Below the pieces are notes generated by a model. It searched no databases. It was given only the letters and a program-made list of their open reading frames with translations, and was not told the origin of the DNA. Positions 1 through 9,697 of a DNA stretch of 64,000 nt are shown here, piece after piece. The position numbers and the translations under genes are program-made. Origin of the DNA: Paenibacillus sp. FSL R7-0337 (GTDB lineage Bacteria; Bacillota; Bacilli; Paenibacillales; Paenibacillaceae); contig NZ_CP150218.1 in NCBI RefSeq assembly GCF_037969875.1, positions 4,092,001 through 4,156,000 of the forward strand. Direction: 5' to 3'. Numbering within the stretch: the first letter of the stretch is position 1; each line of letters begins with the position of its first letter.

Positions 1-38
1 GCCTGAGTTGTTGGTCCTCCGGATTCAGCAATTGCCAT
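1..38 (-). CDS. 5' end of a gene running off the left edge
   Basis: An ATG at 38 reading leftwards is preceded by a strong ribosome-binding site (GGAGGGAGA just upstream). Only about 12 residues are visible, beginning MAIAESGGPTTQ. From memory, a start with GGPTTQ is seen in large ATP-binding or nuclease-like proteins of defence modules, but 12 residues cannot support a family call. It lies directly downstream of, and on the same strand as, the large HTH/nuclease-like gene (gap about 105 bases), so the two are probably one operon. Confidence 0.5.
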   Translation of the reverse strand, partial: MAIAESGGPTTQ

Positions 39-142
39 ATCTCTCCCTCCTTTCCACTTCCTTTTAAAAATTTCAAACCTTATATTTTCAATTAATTCAA
101 TAGTTGTTGTTGACGTATGAAGAATGTTGTCACTAACAACAA

Positions 143-3100
143 TTATTCAAGCAAACGCCTACTTACCCCTGCTTGTTCATCTTCCCAGACAGCATCACGC
201 TCATAGGACTTGGCCATTTGTTTATAAATCTCGGCGATATATGGATAGCTGAATTCTAATGCAGAAGCCCATTTCAAATACTTTTCAGCCAGTTCCCTCT
301 CTGCGTCACCACCTTCACTACTCCTCCAATGTACACCTCTACTGTTGTAAAGCCCCGTGCATATACCTCTAGCAAATTTTTCTGTCCAGATTCGCTCAAT
401 GACTTCACGAACAGGTTCACAGGGCCAAATGTCATCTTTACCAACTGGAGCCTTAGAAAATAGGGTTCCTAAACAATTATCGCAAATATCTCTACGAGAT
501 AGCTCACTTGCTAACTCACGAACTTTTTGAACCCACGCTTCAATTAGATCAGGGTCCAGTTCCCCTCTACTATCATGCCCAGGAATTGAAGACAAGCTTT
601 CTAAGAGACGGTATCCTCCCTTAGCACGTTGTTCCTCTACTTGTTGATTTAGCGCTCGCAGTTCTTCAGGGTCCTCTCCACCATCGCCTCTTCTATACGC
701 CATGACTAATGCTTGTACAAAAAGTTCAGGGTGAGCCTCAACATACTTCTCAAGATTTGGAATACCAACCTCTTCTCCAGAAAGAGTTTCAATAAACTGA
801 AATTCCAAACCTGCCATTTGATCAACGGGTATCTCTCCACTAGCTGTCAATACTTTAAATGCTTCTTTTAAGTGATAGCTATCAACCAAATAGCTTCCCG
901 TAGCTTCATCAGAATTAGTAGCTATAGCCGCGACAACTCTATATAAAAGTTCTGGTGAAACTATATCCAAACAATACTGTATTGATCTAAAAGCAGCTCT
1001 AGGCCGGTTAACACTGATTAGATGATCAAGGGCATATTGAATATAATCCTTCTTTTCATTTCGAAAGGAAAATGACGGAGTGATTTCCTTCCAGTAGCTC
1101 TCCTTTACTTTGGAACCCATTTTTTTGACAATATCCCAAATTTCTTTAGAAAAGGGTGCCTGAAGCAATAAAGATACACTCATTTTATTATCTTTAGGAT
1201 CAATTAATTCGTGGATAAGATCAGCTTGCCCTTCATTTACTAGCCCTAACATCAACCCTGAAATTATCAGCTGGCGAACGCGCGAATCGTCCAGTACCCC
1301 ATGCGCAAGAATATTCTTGCATAAATCTAGCGCCTTACGATGATCGCATACAATTATGAAAAGCATTTCCCCAATGAGATATGCGGTTTCCCCACGGCCT
1401 GCAAGCTCTAATATTCCATCTAGTCCTCTTTCATACATTATTGTCTTAAGTGCTTCTAATCTCAGAGCCTCAATTCTGGTAGAGTATGTGTTATAGTCAA
1501 ACTCCTCACTTTCCATTTCTGCATAAGATTCTTCAACCCACTGATTCTTAAATAACCATTCGTGACGGACGACTACATCTTTGGGTTCTAAGATATGGTA
1601 TGCTTTGCGCGCACGCTGTTCCAAATTGTTTTTGTTCATCTTCCCACGCCGCGTAAAAGTGCTTGTCCTAATTTTTTCTCTAAGAATTGCCTTATCCTCT
1701 TCATTTGCACCACTGCTCCAGGCTTCAACAAGATTCCAGATTTGATCCTGATACTCATGAGGCAGGTGTCCACTTCGAGACACAAGATCCCCTAATGTAT
1801 CTACTGAATGGGAATCCCACCCAATTGCACATTCAAGTGATTTTAAAACAAACTCGTTACTTTCATGGTACTGTACCGGTTGCCCAGCACCATGAGCGCC
1901 AGTTCTCCAACGAGGCTTATAGCTGTATGAACCAATCTTTGAATATGAACTAATTTGCTCCATACACAGAGGCCATGCAACTTTAGGATATTTTCTAACC
2001 AAAAATTTAAATGCTGCAATTCTTGCGACTAAAGGCGCAGTAGTCTGGGGCATCCAGCTACGAAAGATGGCACCAAGACTGGCAATTGGTTTATTTGCCA
2101 AATTATCATTCAATTCTGGCTCCGCAAGTTTTCCGAGAATGTCGACAGTTCTTATAAGATACTCTGGTGACCATGCAACACTTTCTAAGGCCCAAAGTAA
2201 TCCAGTCCTTGAATGCCGCCCAAAAAAGCCTGAATTCACAGGTTTCATTAGTCTAAGAGACTGAGGATCTTCTGATCTGAGATCATTCTCAAGAATTTTA
2301 AGAAAAATGTCTGGAGCTGCTTCTGCATAGGTAGGTAGGTCACTAGACTGCGCTTCTAATTTGCGTACTGTAAGAGGACTGAGGAGTGAATTAATGAGTT
2401 GGCAGACTTCGGACTCAAGATCATGTCCTAATCTTCCTCGAAAAAGTGCCTCTCCATGGACAGCTAGGAGCACCAAAGATTCACTGATCCCTTTTCTTAA
2501 TCTGGATGATATCTCTCGTGTTTTCCCATAAATACTTGCCGCCCATTGCTGCTCCTCAGGTAGATCTAATGACGGGTCATCCTCGGAGAGAACTAATCTT
2601 GCTACATCTAGAAACCGCTTAACATCTTCCCATACCAACCTTTTATTAATAGCGTATAAAGCATCAATTTTTGAAACCAATCCACGCATACGACCAATAG
2701 ACCAAACTGGGCTATCATTAAGTAACAGAAGGTCAGCAAATTCTCGTTCAAGTTCAGAGTAGTTTAAACCATCCGCCAAAAGTGAAAGAATTGCTTTATC
2801 CGCCTCATTCGAATCATCCCATACTCCCGCAAAAAGAAAACAAGAAAGCAGCGTTGTTATTTTTTTATCAGATGCCCATTCTGGCGAACGAACGCCTTCC
2901 AAGCTGGAAAGTCTGCGCCTCAAGACAGTCAGTGATCGTCCAGACTCGTAACCCAACTTATTTATTTCATCGTCATTGTATCCCATAGCACCTAAAGATT
3001 TATGAAAAGCGGCATAACTCAGTGGCTCTAAGATAATATCAGGCTCCGAATTAGTACCATTACTAGGGTATATGATGATAGCCCTCAAATCTTTTTTGTA

Positions 3101-4219
3101 CGGAGCGAATTCCCGTTCCACTTCACGATCGGGAATTACAGCTATAAAATCTGCAGGCTTTGTCGCCAGCTTTGGTAAAGTATCAGGCGTTGTAAATACG
3201 GCTACTCGATCACGAAATTGTGACAGTTCAGGATCACCAGATATAAACAAACAGTTCAAAAACGCTAAAGCTTCATCCGTTGAATCGCTGGAAATCGTAA
3301 TCGGCTCAAATTCTGTTAACTTTTTAAGTACGGTCGGCTTTGCTTTTGCCACCGCCTCCTCAAACATGGACTCTGTCATCGCAGGTTCGGTATCTACGAT
3401 CCATTGCTCCCAGCACTTATCAAGAGATTTTACACCTTGAGCAGGGACATTAAGTTCGCCTGAAAACCAAGCCTGCCCAGAAATCGACTGTTCAAGCCAC
3501 TGTTCAAGATCGCTGGCGTCAAAGACAAGTACATCCTTCCAATTTTTCTCGACTAAGCGTTCTTTTCTCCATGTATCCTTCTTATCCCATCGCCTCGGTG
3601 TAACAAAGACAAAAGTGATTTTCTGCCGTTCATCAATTGCAGTCTGATCAACACTCTTCTTATAGTCTTTATCCGCCTTTGGTTTTGGATCGTTGTTAGT
3701 GCCAAACTCCCACCCAGACAATCCAGTTGGTATCCACGGGGTGCCCTCTTCAGTCTCTAGAAATCCGTCCCACCCTGGACGCTCAGCATCATCATTTCCA
3801 GGAAAATCAATTTTCTTGATTTTTTGTCCTGTTGAGTTTATCAAGGTTCGAAGAAAAACTGCAAAGCGAGATCGAGCTTTAATCGTAGATGCCCATTGTT
3901 CTATATCATTAGCTTTAAACTGCATAAAAGGAGGTATATAAGCCTTTGTAGAAGCAGTAACACCTTTTTCTTGAGCCTGCTTTGTATCATTCATTGCTTG
4001 CATATCCATCAACTCATGAGCCTTAATCCCAAATGCTCGCTCAATACGTGCAGCCATGTCAGCAGAAAGCGAAGCATTTCCGTTAAGAAGATTAGACAAC
4101 GCTGGACGTCCCACACCTAATAGTGCAGCTGCATCTTTTACAGTCATACCTTGCGGAATAACTGTTTTTCTGATGTAAGAACCAACAAATTTCTTTCCGT
4201 TCTCAGGATTTGTAACCAT
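143..4219 (-). CDS. Large HTH plus restriction-nuclease-like protein, putative defence gene
   Basis: 1358 residues. Residues about 15-75 form an XRE/HigA-type helix-turn-helix (VKDAAALLGVGRPALSNLL). Residues about 95-265 look like a PD-(D/E)XK-type nuclease region: GWDG, then WEFGTN with nearby lysines, then a strand FVFVTPRRW; this assignment is by pattern only. The rest is long, mostly helical and without a Walker A motif, though a segment near 410-450 (GRSLTVLRRRL) recalls the helical part of STAND NTPases. The start is fixed by AGAGGAGG upstream of the ATG. It is visibly AT-rich compared with the recombinase region, is followed by a second same-strand gene at the left edge, and is preceded by a perfect 24-bp palindrome. 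I infer a two-gene antiphage or restriction-like module that regulates itself through its HTH. The biochemical activity is unknown. Confidence 0.6.
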   Translation of the reverse strand: MVTNPENGKKFVGSYIRKTVIPQGMTVKDAAALLGVGRPALSNLLNGNASLSADMAARIERAFGIKAHELMDMQAMNDTKQAQEKGVTASTKAYIPPFMQFKANDIEQWASTIKARSRFAVFLRTLINSTGQKIKKIDFPGNDDAERPGWDGFLETEEGTPWIPTGLSGWEFGTNNDPKPKADKDYKKSVDQTAIDERQKITFVFVTPRRWDKKDTWRKERLVEKNWKDVLVFDASDLEQWLEQSISGQAWFSGELNVPAQGVKSLDKCWEQWIVDTEPAMTESMFEEAVAKAKPTVLKKLTEFEPITISSDSTDEALAFLNCLFISGDPELSQFRDRVAVFTTPDTLPKLATKPADFIAVIPDREVEREFAPYKKDLRAIIIYPSNGTNSEPDIILEPLSYAAFHKSLGAMGYNDDEINKLGYESGRSLTVLRRRLSSLEGVRSPEWASDKKITTLLSCFLFAGVWDDSNEADKAILSLLADGLNYSELEREFADLLLLNDSPVWSIGRMRGLVSKIDALYAINKRLVWEDVKRFLDVARLVLSEDDPSLDLPEEQQWAASIYGKTREISSRLRKGISESLVLLAVHGEALFRGRLGHDLESEVCQLINSLLSPLTVRKLEAQSSDLPTYAEAAPDIFLKILENDLRSEDPQSLRLMKPVNSGFFGRHSRTGLLWALESVAWSPEYLIRTVDILGKLAEPELNDNLANKPIASLGAIFRSWMPQTTAPLVARIAAFKFLVRKYPKVAWPLCMEQISSYSKIGSYSYKPRWRTGAHGAGQPVQYHESNEFVLKSLECAIGWDSHSVDTLGDLVSRSGHLPHEYQDQIWNLVEAWSSGANEEDKAILREKIRTSTFTRRGKMNKNNLEQRARKAYHILEPKDVVVRHEWLFKNQWVEESYAEMESEEFDYNTYSTRIEALRLEALKTIMYERGLDGILELAGRGETAYLIGEMLFIIVCDHRKALDLCKNILAHGVLDDSRVRQLIISGLMLGLVNEGQADLIHELIDPKDNKMSVSLLLQAPFSKEIWDIVKKMGSKVKESYWKEITPSFSFRNEKKDYIQYALDHLISVNRPRAAFRSIQYCLDIVSPELLYRVVAAIATNSDEATGSYLVDSYHLKEAFKVLTASGEIPVDQMAGLEFQFIETLSGEEVGIPNLEKYVEAHPELFVQALVMAYRRGDGGEDPEELRALNQQVEEQRAKGGYRLLESLSSIPGHDSRGELDPDLIEAWVQKVRELASELSRRDICDNCLGTLFSKAPVGKDDIWPCEPVREVIERIWTEKFARGICTGLYNSRGVHWRSSEGGDAERELAEKYLKWASALEFSYPYIAEIYKQMAKSYERDAVWEDEQAGVSRRLLE

Positions 4220-4269
4220 TCAATATCCTCCTCTGGAAAATATAAGAATACCAATAAACACACTATAAC

Positions 4270-4293
4270 GTATTGTGTAGCGCTACACAATAC
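4270..4293. promoter_or_regulatory. 24-bp perfect palindrome, probable operator
   Basis: The half site GTATTGTGTAGC is followed directly by its exact reverse complement. It sits between the divergent genes starting at 4219 (minus) and 4424 (plus), 51 bases from the first. No T-run follows, so it is not a terminator. Position and symmetry fit an operator for the HTH domain of the minus-strand gene, controlling one or both directions. This is inference. Confidence 0.6.
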
Positions 4294-4423
4294 ATAGTCT
4301 GTTTATTTTTGTTTTTTCTTTTTTATAACATTTGTATATCAATACAGCCTTCTATTACCGTAAAGCAAAAAATCACAGGCAAATATTAATAAATTGAACG
4401 CCAATAAATAGGAGGACATTGAC

Positions 4424-4894
4424 ATGCAAGAGGACTTACACACAAACACAAGCATCAGGGAGCAACTGCTAAAATTTCTGAACGAGACGTTTAATTACGA
4501 CGGAACAACGTATCTTTTGGCAGTTTCAGCAAGGGGGAGCACCGGGGATGGAACAGCCTTGGAGTCGAACTGGAGATTAAGAGTCGCTCTGACTTACAGG
4601 GAAAATGACACCACGGTTAACCCATACTGGGATGGAACCGAATTGGAAATCGCTTTGACTGGAGAAAACATTTGTCTGCTTGACGAAGCGTCACTAGCAG
4701 ATGAACCCCCGATCATTGAGGGAAGCCCCAACGCATTGGCCTTAGAATGGGTATCGGAGATAGCCGTACCGTTGTGGGTATCCGACGAAGCGAGAGAAGC
4801 AGCAGCTAAGAATGGTGATGAAGCAACGAGGGTGGAAGAGCAAAGTGGACAGAATAACTCAGATGACCCGTTCGCAGATTTTTTCAGCGAATAA
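4424..4894 (+). CDS. Hypothetical protein with acidic C-terminal tail
   Basis: 156 residues, AGGAGG upstream of the start. I do not recognise the family. The first ~115 residues look like a mixed alpha/beta fold; the last ~40 are low complexity and acidic, ending NNSDDPFADFFSE. An acidic tail ending in bulky hydrophobics recalls the tip of single-strand-binding proteins, but nothing else supports that. It is followed 70 bases later by another unknown gene on the same strand, probably in one transcript. No signal peptide or membrane segment. Confidence 0.6.
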   Translation: MQEDLHTNTSIREQLLKFLNETFNYDGTTYLLAVSARGSTGDGTALESNWRLRVALTYRENDTTVNPYWDGTELEIALTGENICLLDEASLADEPPIIEGSPNALALEWVSEIAVPLWVSDEAREAAAKNGDEATRVEEQSGQNNSDDPFADFFSE

Positions 4895-4964
4895 CAAGCT
4901 GATTACTGAATGAAGACGCTCTCTGAAGTATTTCTTGCGAAGTAAATAACCGAAAGGAGTAATT

Positions 4965-5996
4965 ATGATTACATTAAGCGAAAAAGAAAAGCGTGCTTTG
5001 GCAATCATCGTACAGGAGCGCATCGACGAACATTTGGGACGTTTCCCTTACGCCCGATATCCTGTAGAACAGTTAGAGGAGTGGTACAAAATTTTCTGCA
5101 ATCCGGCCTCCGTTCCCCCTGAGACGATCAAAAAGGCCCTCGGCTGGCACTTTGGGGGCTGGCAACGGCAAAGCCTACCCTCTGCCGTGTCGCGCACGAT
5201 TGCTACCATTCTCAAAGCCTGGCCGGAGTTCTTGCTGGTTGCGTCGTCAGAGACACAGGAGATGTTTCGCTTCTGGCAGGGACAACTCCCAGATTGGAGC
5301 ACCAGCTTTTCGGCAGCAGCGTTTCTGCTCCATCTTCAACGTCCGGATGATTTTGAACTTATGGATCGGCACCGGATGGAAGCCATGCGGGAACTGCTTC
5401 AAGAAATCAAACATTCTGAGAATGAGGCCAGCCTGGGACAAGAGTTTACTGGTCTGGAGGATTACACATCCTTTTTCCGTTCCATCATTCCCAAGTTACC
5501 TTATAAGGACGATTCACGGGTCAAGCTCGACCGTTTCTTGAAGGCCTACGGTAACAGGCACGCATACAAGCAGGTGTCGCCGGACTTTCAGACCACAGAA
5601 CCCACCATTCGCATCTTTACATGGGATGGACTTACTTCTGAGCGCTTCAGGATGGAACAGATCGTTGGGCGCGCCAACTGCGACGTACTGTTCGCCTGCT
5701 TCCTTCTTTCTCTGGAAGCACAGAACAATTCCGCGACAGAGTTCACTGTGGGAGAGGTTGTCGGCATGCTGCCTGTGGGAACCGCCGGGATCTGCAACGA
5801 GGCTAGTTTCAATTACGCACTTATAAGCCTCTTTAGCCAGCAACGGCAAAGAGACTTTTGGGTGTTTGATAAGCCTGAGATCAGCCACGCCTTTACGGAA
5901 CAGGCCAACCAGTCCACAAGAGATATGCGATTCTACCAGCTTCATGCGGAGGAGAAGCTACAGATTAATTCTAAGTACCTTACTTCTGAGAATTAG
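4965..5996 (+). CDS. Hypothetical protein, 343 residues
   Basis: Good ribosome-binding site (GAAAGGAG) before the ATG. The sequence is soluble, rich in Trp and Phe, predicted mostly helical, with no recognised catalytic motif. The region around residues 35-65 (YPVEQLEEWYKIFCNP, then ALGWHFGGW) and a C-terminal block (AGICNEASFNYALISLFSQQRQRDFW) look like conserved cores rather than filler. Likely co-transcribed with the preceding gene and convergent with the XRE gene. Function unknown; carried as island cargo. Confidence 0.6.
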   Translation: MITLSEKEKRALAIIVQERIDEHLGRFPYARYPVEQLEEWYKIFCNPASVPPETIKKALGWHFGGWQRQSLPSAVSRTIATILKAWPEFLLVASSETQEMFRFWQGQLPDWSTSFSAAAFLLHLQRPDDFELMDRHRMEAMRELLQEIKHSENEASLGQEFTGLEDYTSFFRSIIPKLPYKDDSRVKLDRFLKAYGNRHAYKQVSPDFQTTEPTIRIFTWDGLTSERFRMEQIVGRANCDVLFACFLLSLEAQNNSATEFTVGEVVGMLPVGTAGICNEASFNYALISLFSQQRQRDFWVFDKPEISHAFTEQANQSTRDMRFYQLHAEEKLQINSKYLTSEN

Positions 5997-6042
5997 AAAA
6001 ACCTCATTTGCCAATACCACGGAATGAGGTCAACTAATTTAA

Positions 6043-6405
6043 CTAACTGTGTTTTTCTGAATCAATTGTTTTCATTATATCTTGAGCTATTCTTCGTACA
6101 AGCCTGATTTCTTCCAGACTTCTTTCTTCCAAAAATGCTGCCAGCAAACGAATCGAATCTCTCTTCTCCTCAAGCCCTTCATCTAATTCCAGTTCGCCAA
6201 AGCGAAAGGCATCAATCGGCTCTACTTCAAGAGCAGTCACTATTTTTTGAAGCGTTTCAAGTGCAATATTCCGTTCCCCACGCTCAATCCCCGCTAAATA
6301 TGTATCAATCATATCAGCCCGTTCTGCAAGTGCCGCTTGGGTTAGTCCTTTCTCGCTTCGCATTTGACGAAGACGTTTGCCAACTAGAATCTTCAACTCT
6401 GTCAT
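6043..6405 (-). CDS. XRE-family transcriptional regulator
   Basis: 120 residues. Residues about 6-62 are a classic helix-turn-helix of the Cro/CI class (GKRLRQMRSEKGLTQAALAERA, then YLAGIERGERNIALETLQKI). The C-terminal half is helical and may mediate dimerisation. The ORF extends upstream, but that extension reads into AT-rich intergenic sequence and GGATTGGTG precedes the chosen ATG, so I start at MTELKIL. It is divergent from the EcsC-family gene with about 150 bases between, where it probably acts. Could regulate the island cargo or the recombination genes. Confidence 0.8.
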   Translation of the reverse strand: MTELKILVGKRLRQMRSEKGLTQAALAERADMIDTYLAGIERGERNIALETLQKIVTALEVEPIDAFRFGELELDEGLEEKRDSIRLLAAFLEERSLEEIRLVRRIAQDIMKTIDSEKHS

Positions 6406-6556
6406 CCGATCACCAATCCTTCTAAGTATCATGCTAGAGAAGGATTGAACAAACCTAAAGAATTTCATATATTCATTTATCATTGTAACTGTACTTATAT
6501 ATTCAGTATAATGATGGATATATTTAGGCCATAGGTGATAGGTCCTAAGTTTAATA

Positions 6557-7213
6557 ATGGCTGTATCTATCAGCAGGAAGAGGGAGCGAGCATTGGCACT
6601 CAATGAACAGGCGATAACCAAAGCATTGGATTGGGCATATGAAAAAGCAGTAACAGGAGGCATTCCGGGAACAAGTGATGCCTACGAGTTGGCCGAAGAG
6701 TTTTTGCAGAAAAAAGGGAGCTCGGACGACCAGATCAACGCACTGATTCGCTGGCAAAACACCAAGAGCGCGACGAGCGGTTTCCTGACTGGCTTGGGAG
6801 GGGGTGTCACGCTTCCAGCAGCCATTCCGGCAAATTTGGCCTCGGTTCTCTACATTCAGCTCAGAATGATCGCGGCCATCGCCATCATGTCCGGGCGAGA
6901 CGTGAAGGAAGACCAGGTCCGCACGATGGCCTACCTTTGCCTGTGCGGGAACGGGATCACAGACATTTTGAAGGACGTGGGCATCGTCGTAGGCAAAAAG
7001 GCGGCGCAAAGCGCCCTGCGTAACCTGTCCGGCAAGGTGCTCATCAACATCAACAAAAAGGTGGGCTTCCGCCTGCTCACCAAGTTCGGAACCAAAGGTG
7101 TCATCAATCTTTCCAAAATGATTCCGCTGGTGGGCGGCGTAACCGGTGCGGTCTTCGACGGTGTCTCTACCCACATTGTCGGCAACACTGCCCGCAAGCT
7201 GTTTGCGGAATAA
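6557..7213 (+). CDS. EcsC-family protein
   Basis: 218 residues. The block GFLTGLGGGVTLPAAIPANLASVLYIQLRMIAAIA (residues ~76-110), the following MSGRD..EDQVRTMAYLCLCG and the glycine-rich hydrophobic C-terminus (IPLVGGVTGAVFDG) are the hallmarks of the EcsC domain, a membrane-associated family of unknown biochemistry found in Firmicutes. Two hydrophobic amphipathic stretches suggest membrane contact. Followed after 53 bases by a lipoprotein gene, so the two may act together at the envelope. Confidence 0.8.
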   Translation: MAVSISRKRERALALNEQAITKALDWAYEKAVTGGIPGTSDAYELAEEFLQKKGSSDDQINALIRWQNTKSATSGFLTGLGGGVTLPAAIPANLASVLYIQLRMIAAIAIMSGRDVKEDQVRTMAYLCLCGNGITDILKDVGIVVGKKAAQSALRNLSGKVLININKKVGFRLLTKFGTKGVINLSKMIPLVGGVTGAVFDGVSTHIVGNTARKLFAE

Positions 7214-7266
7214 TTTAGCGACGGGAAAAATTCACAAAACAACTTTCAACAGATAAGGAGATTAAC

Positions 7267-8259
7267 ATGAAACGTATCGTTCTCGCTTTGATTCTTATTT
7301 CTACGCTTCTCGTGGCCGGATGCGGGTCCAATCAACCGACAGAAACAGTTGAGTATGCCAGCACAGCCAGCCCGGAACCGACTTCGGCAGACAGCGCAGC
7401 CACTAGCAGTAACCAGGAAACTACTACCACTCAACCTCTGGCAGGGCATCTCTGGAAGACAGAATACAAGGGGCTGCTCATCCAGATCAACAGCGCCGAA
7501 ATGACCAAGGATGTGTTTGACAATGAGTTTTTGGTCTTTGATCTCACGGTACAGAACGGCACAGAACACGACCTTGACATTTCCGGCAGAGATTTCACCC
7601 TGCTCACAATCAACAAGGAGCTGCTGCAGTACGATCCTACGGCTGAAACCGTGGATACTGCTGACAACCAAACGACAACCATCCTTTCCGGAGGGAAACG
7701 AACGCTCAGGGTCGGCTTCGTGGCCCAGCCCCAGGATGTGAGCGAGCTGATCTTTAATGTCGGCCCTAACGCGGTATATCGCATCACCTCATTTGACGGT
7801 GGGCTGACTTCCCCTGAAGGTCCAACCGCTGCACCGGAAGCTTCGTCAAGCGCCGACAACGCACCCGCCATTGAAGGCGGAAACGCCAAGTCCGACGATT
7901 TCATTTTCGAGGACAACTACACCGGATACCTGAACGCCCTGATCGAAGCGATCAACAGCGGCGACTTTTCGCTCGTAGAGATCCATTTGCTGTACGACAG
8001 CGACCTCTACACCCAACAGCAAAAGCTTGTTCAAACGCTCAGCGAGAAGGGCACCCGTGAGGAACTGGCAGAATACGAGATACAATCGACATCCTACGAT
8101 GAGGAGACTGGCACGCTCACGATGAAGGTACGGGAGCAGATCAAGGTCATTGCGGCGGACGGTACAGATAAAACAACCGACAACGTATGGACGTATACAG
8201 CCCTTCAGGTCGATCAGGGAGTCTTTCAATTCAGTTCGATAGCCAAGGTTGAGCAATAG
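7267..8259 (+). CDS. Lipoprotein, DUF4352-like domain plus C-terminal NTF2/TcaA-like domain
   Basis: 330 residues. The N-terminus is a clean lipoprotein signal (MKRIVLALILISTLLVAGC, lipobox LVAGC). A low-complexity Ser/Thr/Ala linker follows, then residues ~60-175 resemble the immunoglobulin-like DUF4352 fold (FLVFDLTVQNGTEHDLDI), a second Ala/Ser linker, and a C-terminal domain (NYTGYLNALIEAINSGDFS) like the extracellular TcaA/NTF2-type domains. Start fixed by AAGGAG. Outer-surface anchored. Possible partner of the EcsC protein upstream. The exact ligand or role is unknown. Confidence 0.75.
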   Translation: MKRIVLALILISTLLVAGCGSNQPTETVEYASTASPEPTSADSAATSSNQETTTTQPLAGHLWKTEYKGLLIQINSAEMTKDVFDNEFLVFDLTVQNGTEHDLDISGRDFTLLTINKELLQYDPTAETVDTADNQTTTILSGGKRTLRVGFVAQPQDVSELIFNVGPNAVYRITSFDGGLTSPEGPTAAPEASSSADNAPAIEGGNAKSDDFIFEDNYTGYLNALIEAINSGDFSLVEIHLLYDSDLYTQQQKLVQTLSEKGTREELAEYEIQSTSYDEETGTLTMKVREQIKVIAADGTDKTTDNVWTYTALQVDQGVFQFSSIAKVEQ

Positions 8260-8320
8260 TTTTAAGTTCATTCTGCTTTTGGTACCAATCACATTCATTC
8301 CCAAAGGAGCATTCCAATTC

Positions 8321-9587
8321 ATGAAAAAACTCAAATCATTATTTATAGCCTCTGTCGCTGCCCTAATTCTTCTAAGCGGCACAGTCTCCGCAGCTTCGGT
8401 CAAGCTCAACGTCAACGGAACAGCAGTTACAAGCCCTTCCTTCATCCAGCAAGGCACCACTTTCTTCGGACTGCGGGAGCTGCTCAACGCCTTGGGTGTC
8501 AGCCAGATCAAGTGGGATGCCAAGACGCAGACCGTCACCGCAGTCAAGGGAGATACCACGGTGAGCGTGACTGTCGGCAAAAAGCAGGTTTACAAGAACG
8601 GGAAACTGTACAAAGAGTTGGAAGTTCCCGCTCAGTCCATTCAAAATAAAGTGTACCTCCCTGCTCGAGCGATGGCTGAGGCTTTTGGGTACAGCGTGAG
8701 CTTCAACAACAGCTTCCGCATCCACGGACGGGATTGCCACGTTGTCACTGGCCCTCAATCAGTACGCTAGAGGAATTAAGCTCAGTACAGGTGCCAAACA
8801 GACGCTCTCCAATAACCAGTCTACTTTCTTCGGTTCGGCCACTGATCCTCTGTCGCTTGATAAGGTAGCAAAAGCCATATCCGTGAACGACATTGCCCGC
8901 GATTGGACCAAATACGGCTCCACAATTGTCAATTTCACTTTCCTGAAGATCGACAGTATTCAGAAAATCAGCCTGAGCAACGGCAAGACCGTAACCGGAG
9001 TCGTTGCCCACGCTGGCGGCAAGTACCGGGAGATCACGGAGAGTTGGGAGGACAGCGTGTACTTTCAGATCTTCTACCCTGGAACGGCCGCGCTCAAGGC
9101 TGGGGATAACATCACCGTGAACGGGATTCCGGTGGGTAGCGGAAGCGTGGACACGGTGGATACCTTAGGACGTAAGCAGACCGAACCCATGACTGTCCTG
9201 ATCGCGGGAAATCTGATCAGTTCTTCTCAGGAGTATGACATCCGCTCGACTCGTTCACAATGTGGCACGGTTGTCATTCCTGAACTGCAGGCAGAAGCAC
9301 AGAAGAAAATGGACAGTCTGCAGTTGACCCTCAGTGCCGATGGACTGAAAATCTTTGACCCCTACTTGACCGGAATGGAGATCAAAAGTGTGCAGATTCA
9401 GGATTACACGTTTGAACCAACTGCCAAAACCGTTATTTCTAAAAATGGATACGAGGGATTGTTAATTCCCCTTTCTTCATTTTTAGATGCCAGTGCAGAG
9501 TTTCAACCAACATCCGGTTCATACATCGTTCGGGTAGTCACTGACAGAGGTGAAACAACAAAGTTTATTGACTATAGGTCGGAATAA
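8321..9587 (+). pseudogene. Copper-amine-oxidase-N-like surface protein, frameshifted
   Basis: The start at 8321 follows AAAGGAG and encodes a signal peptide (MKKLKSLFIASVAALILLSG...ASA) and a copper-amine-oxidase N-terminal-like domain (LRELLNALG..IKWD, VYLPARAMAEAFGYSV), a Paenibacillus surface module unrelated to catalysis. At about 8700-8715 the frame breaks: frame 2 runs into a stop at 8770, while frame 3 reads on naturally as ASTDGIATLSLALNQYARG and continues to 9587. One base lost relative to an ancestor would explain this. It may be a real pseudogene or a sequencing error. The C-terminal ~280 residues have no recognised domain. Confidence 0.7.
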
Positions 9588-9597
9588 GCTCTTCATG

Positions 9598-9637
9598 GAA
9601 GCATTGACCTCATGTTTAGGCAATGCTTCTTTTTTTT
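9598..9637 (+). terminator. Rho-independent terminator
   Basis: GAAGCATTG and CAATGCTTC form a 9-bp stem followed by eight T. Ends the transcript of the frameshifted surface-protein gene. Confidence 0.85.
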
Positions 9638-9697
9638 GATTTTCAAGACCCGGAATTCGTCAGGCGTTATAATAGTGATTAAAAACAGGAGAACGCT

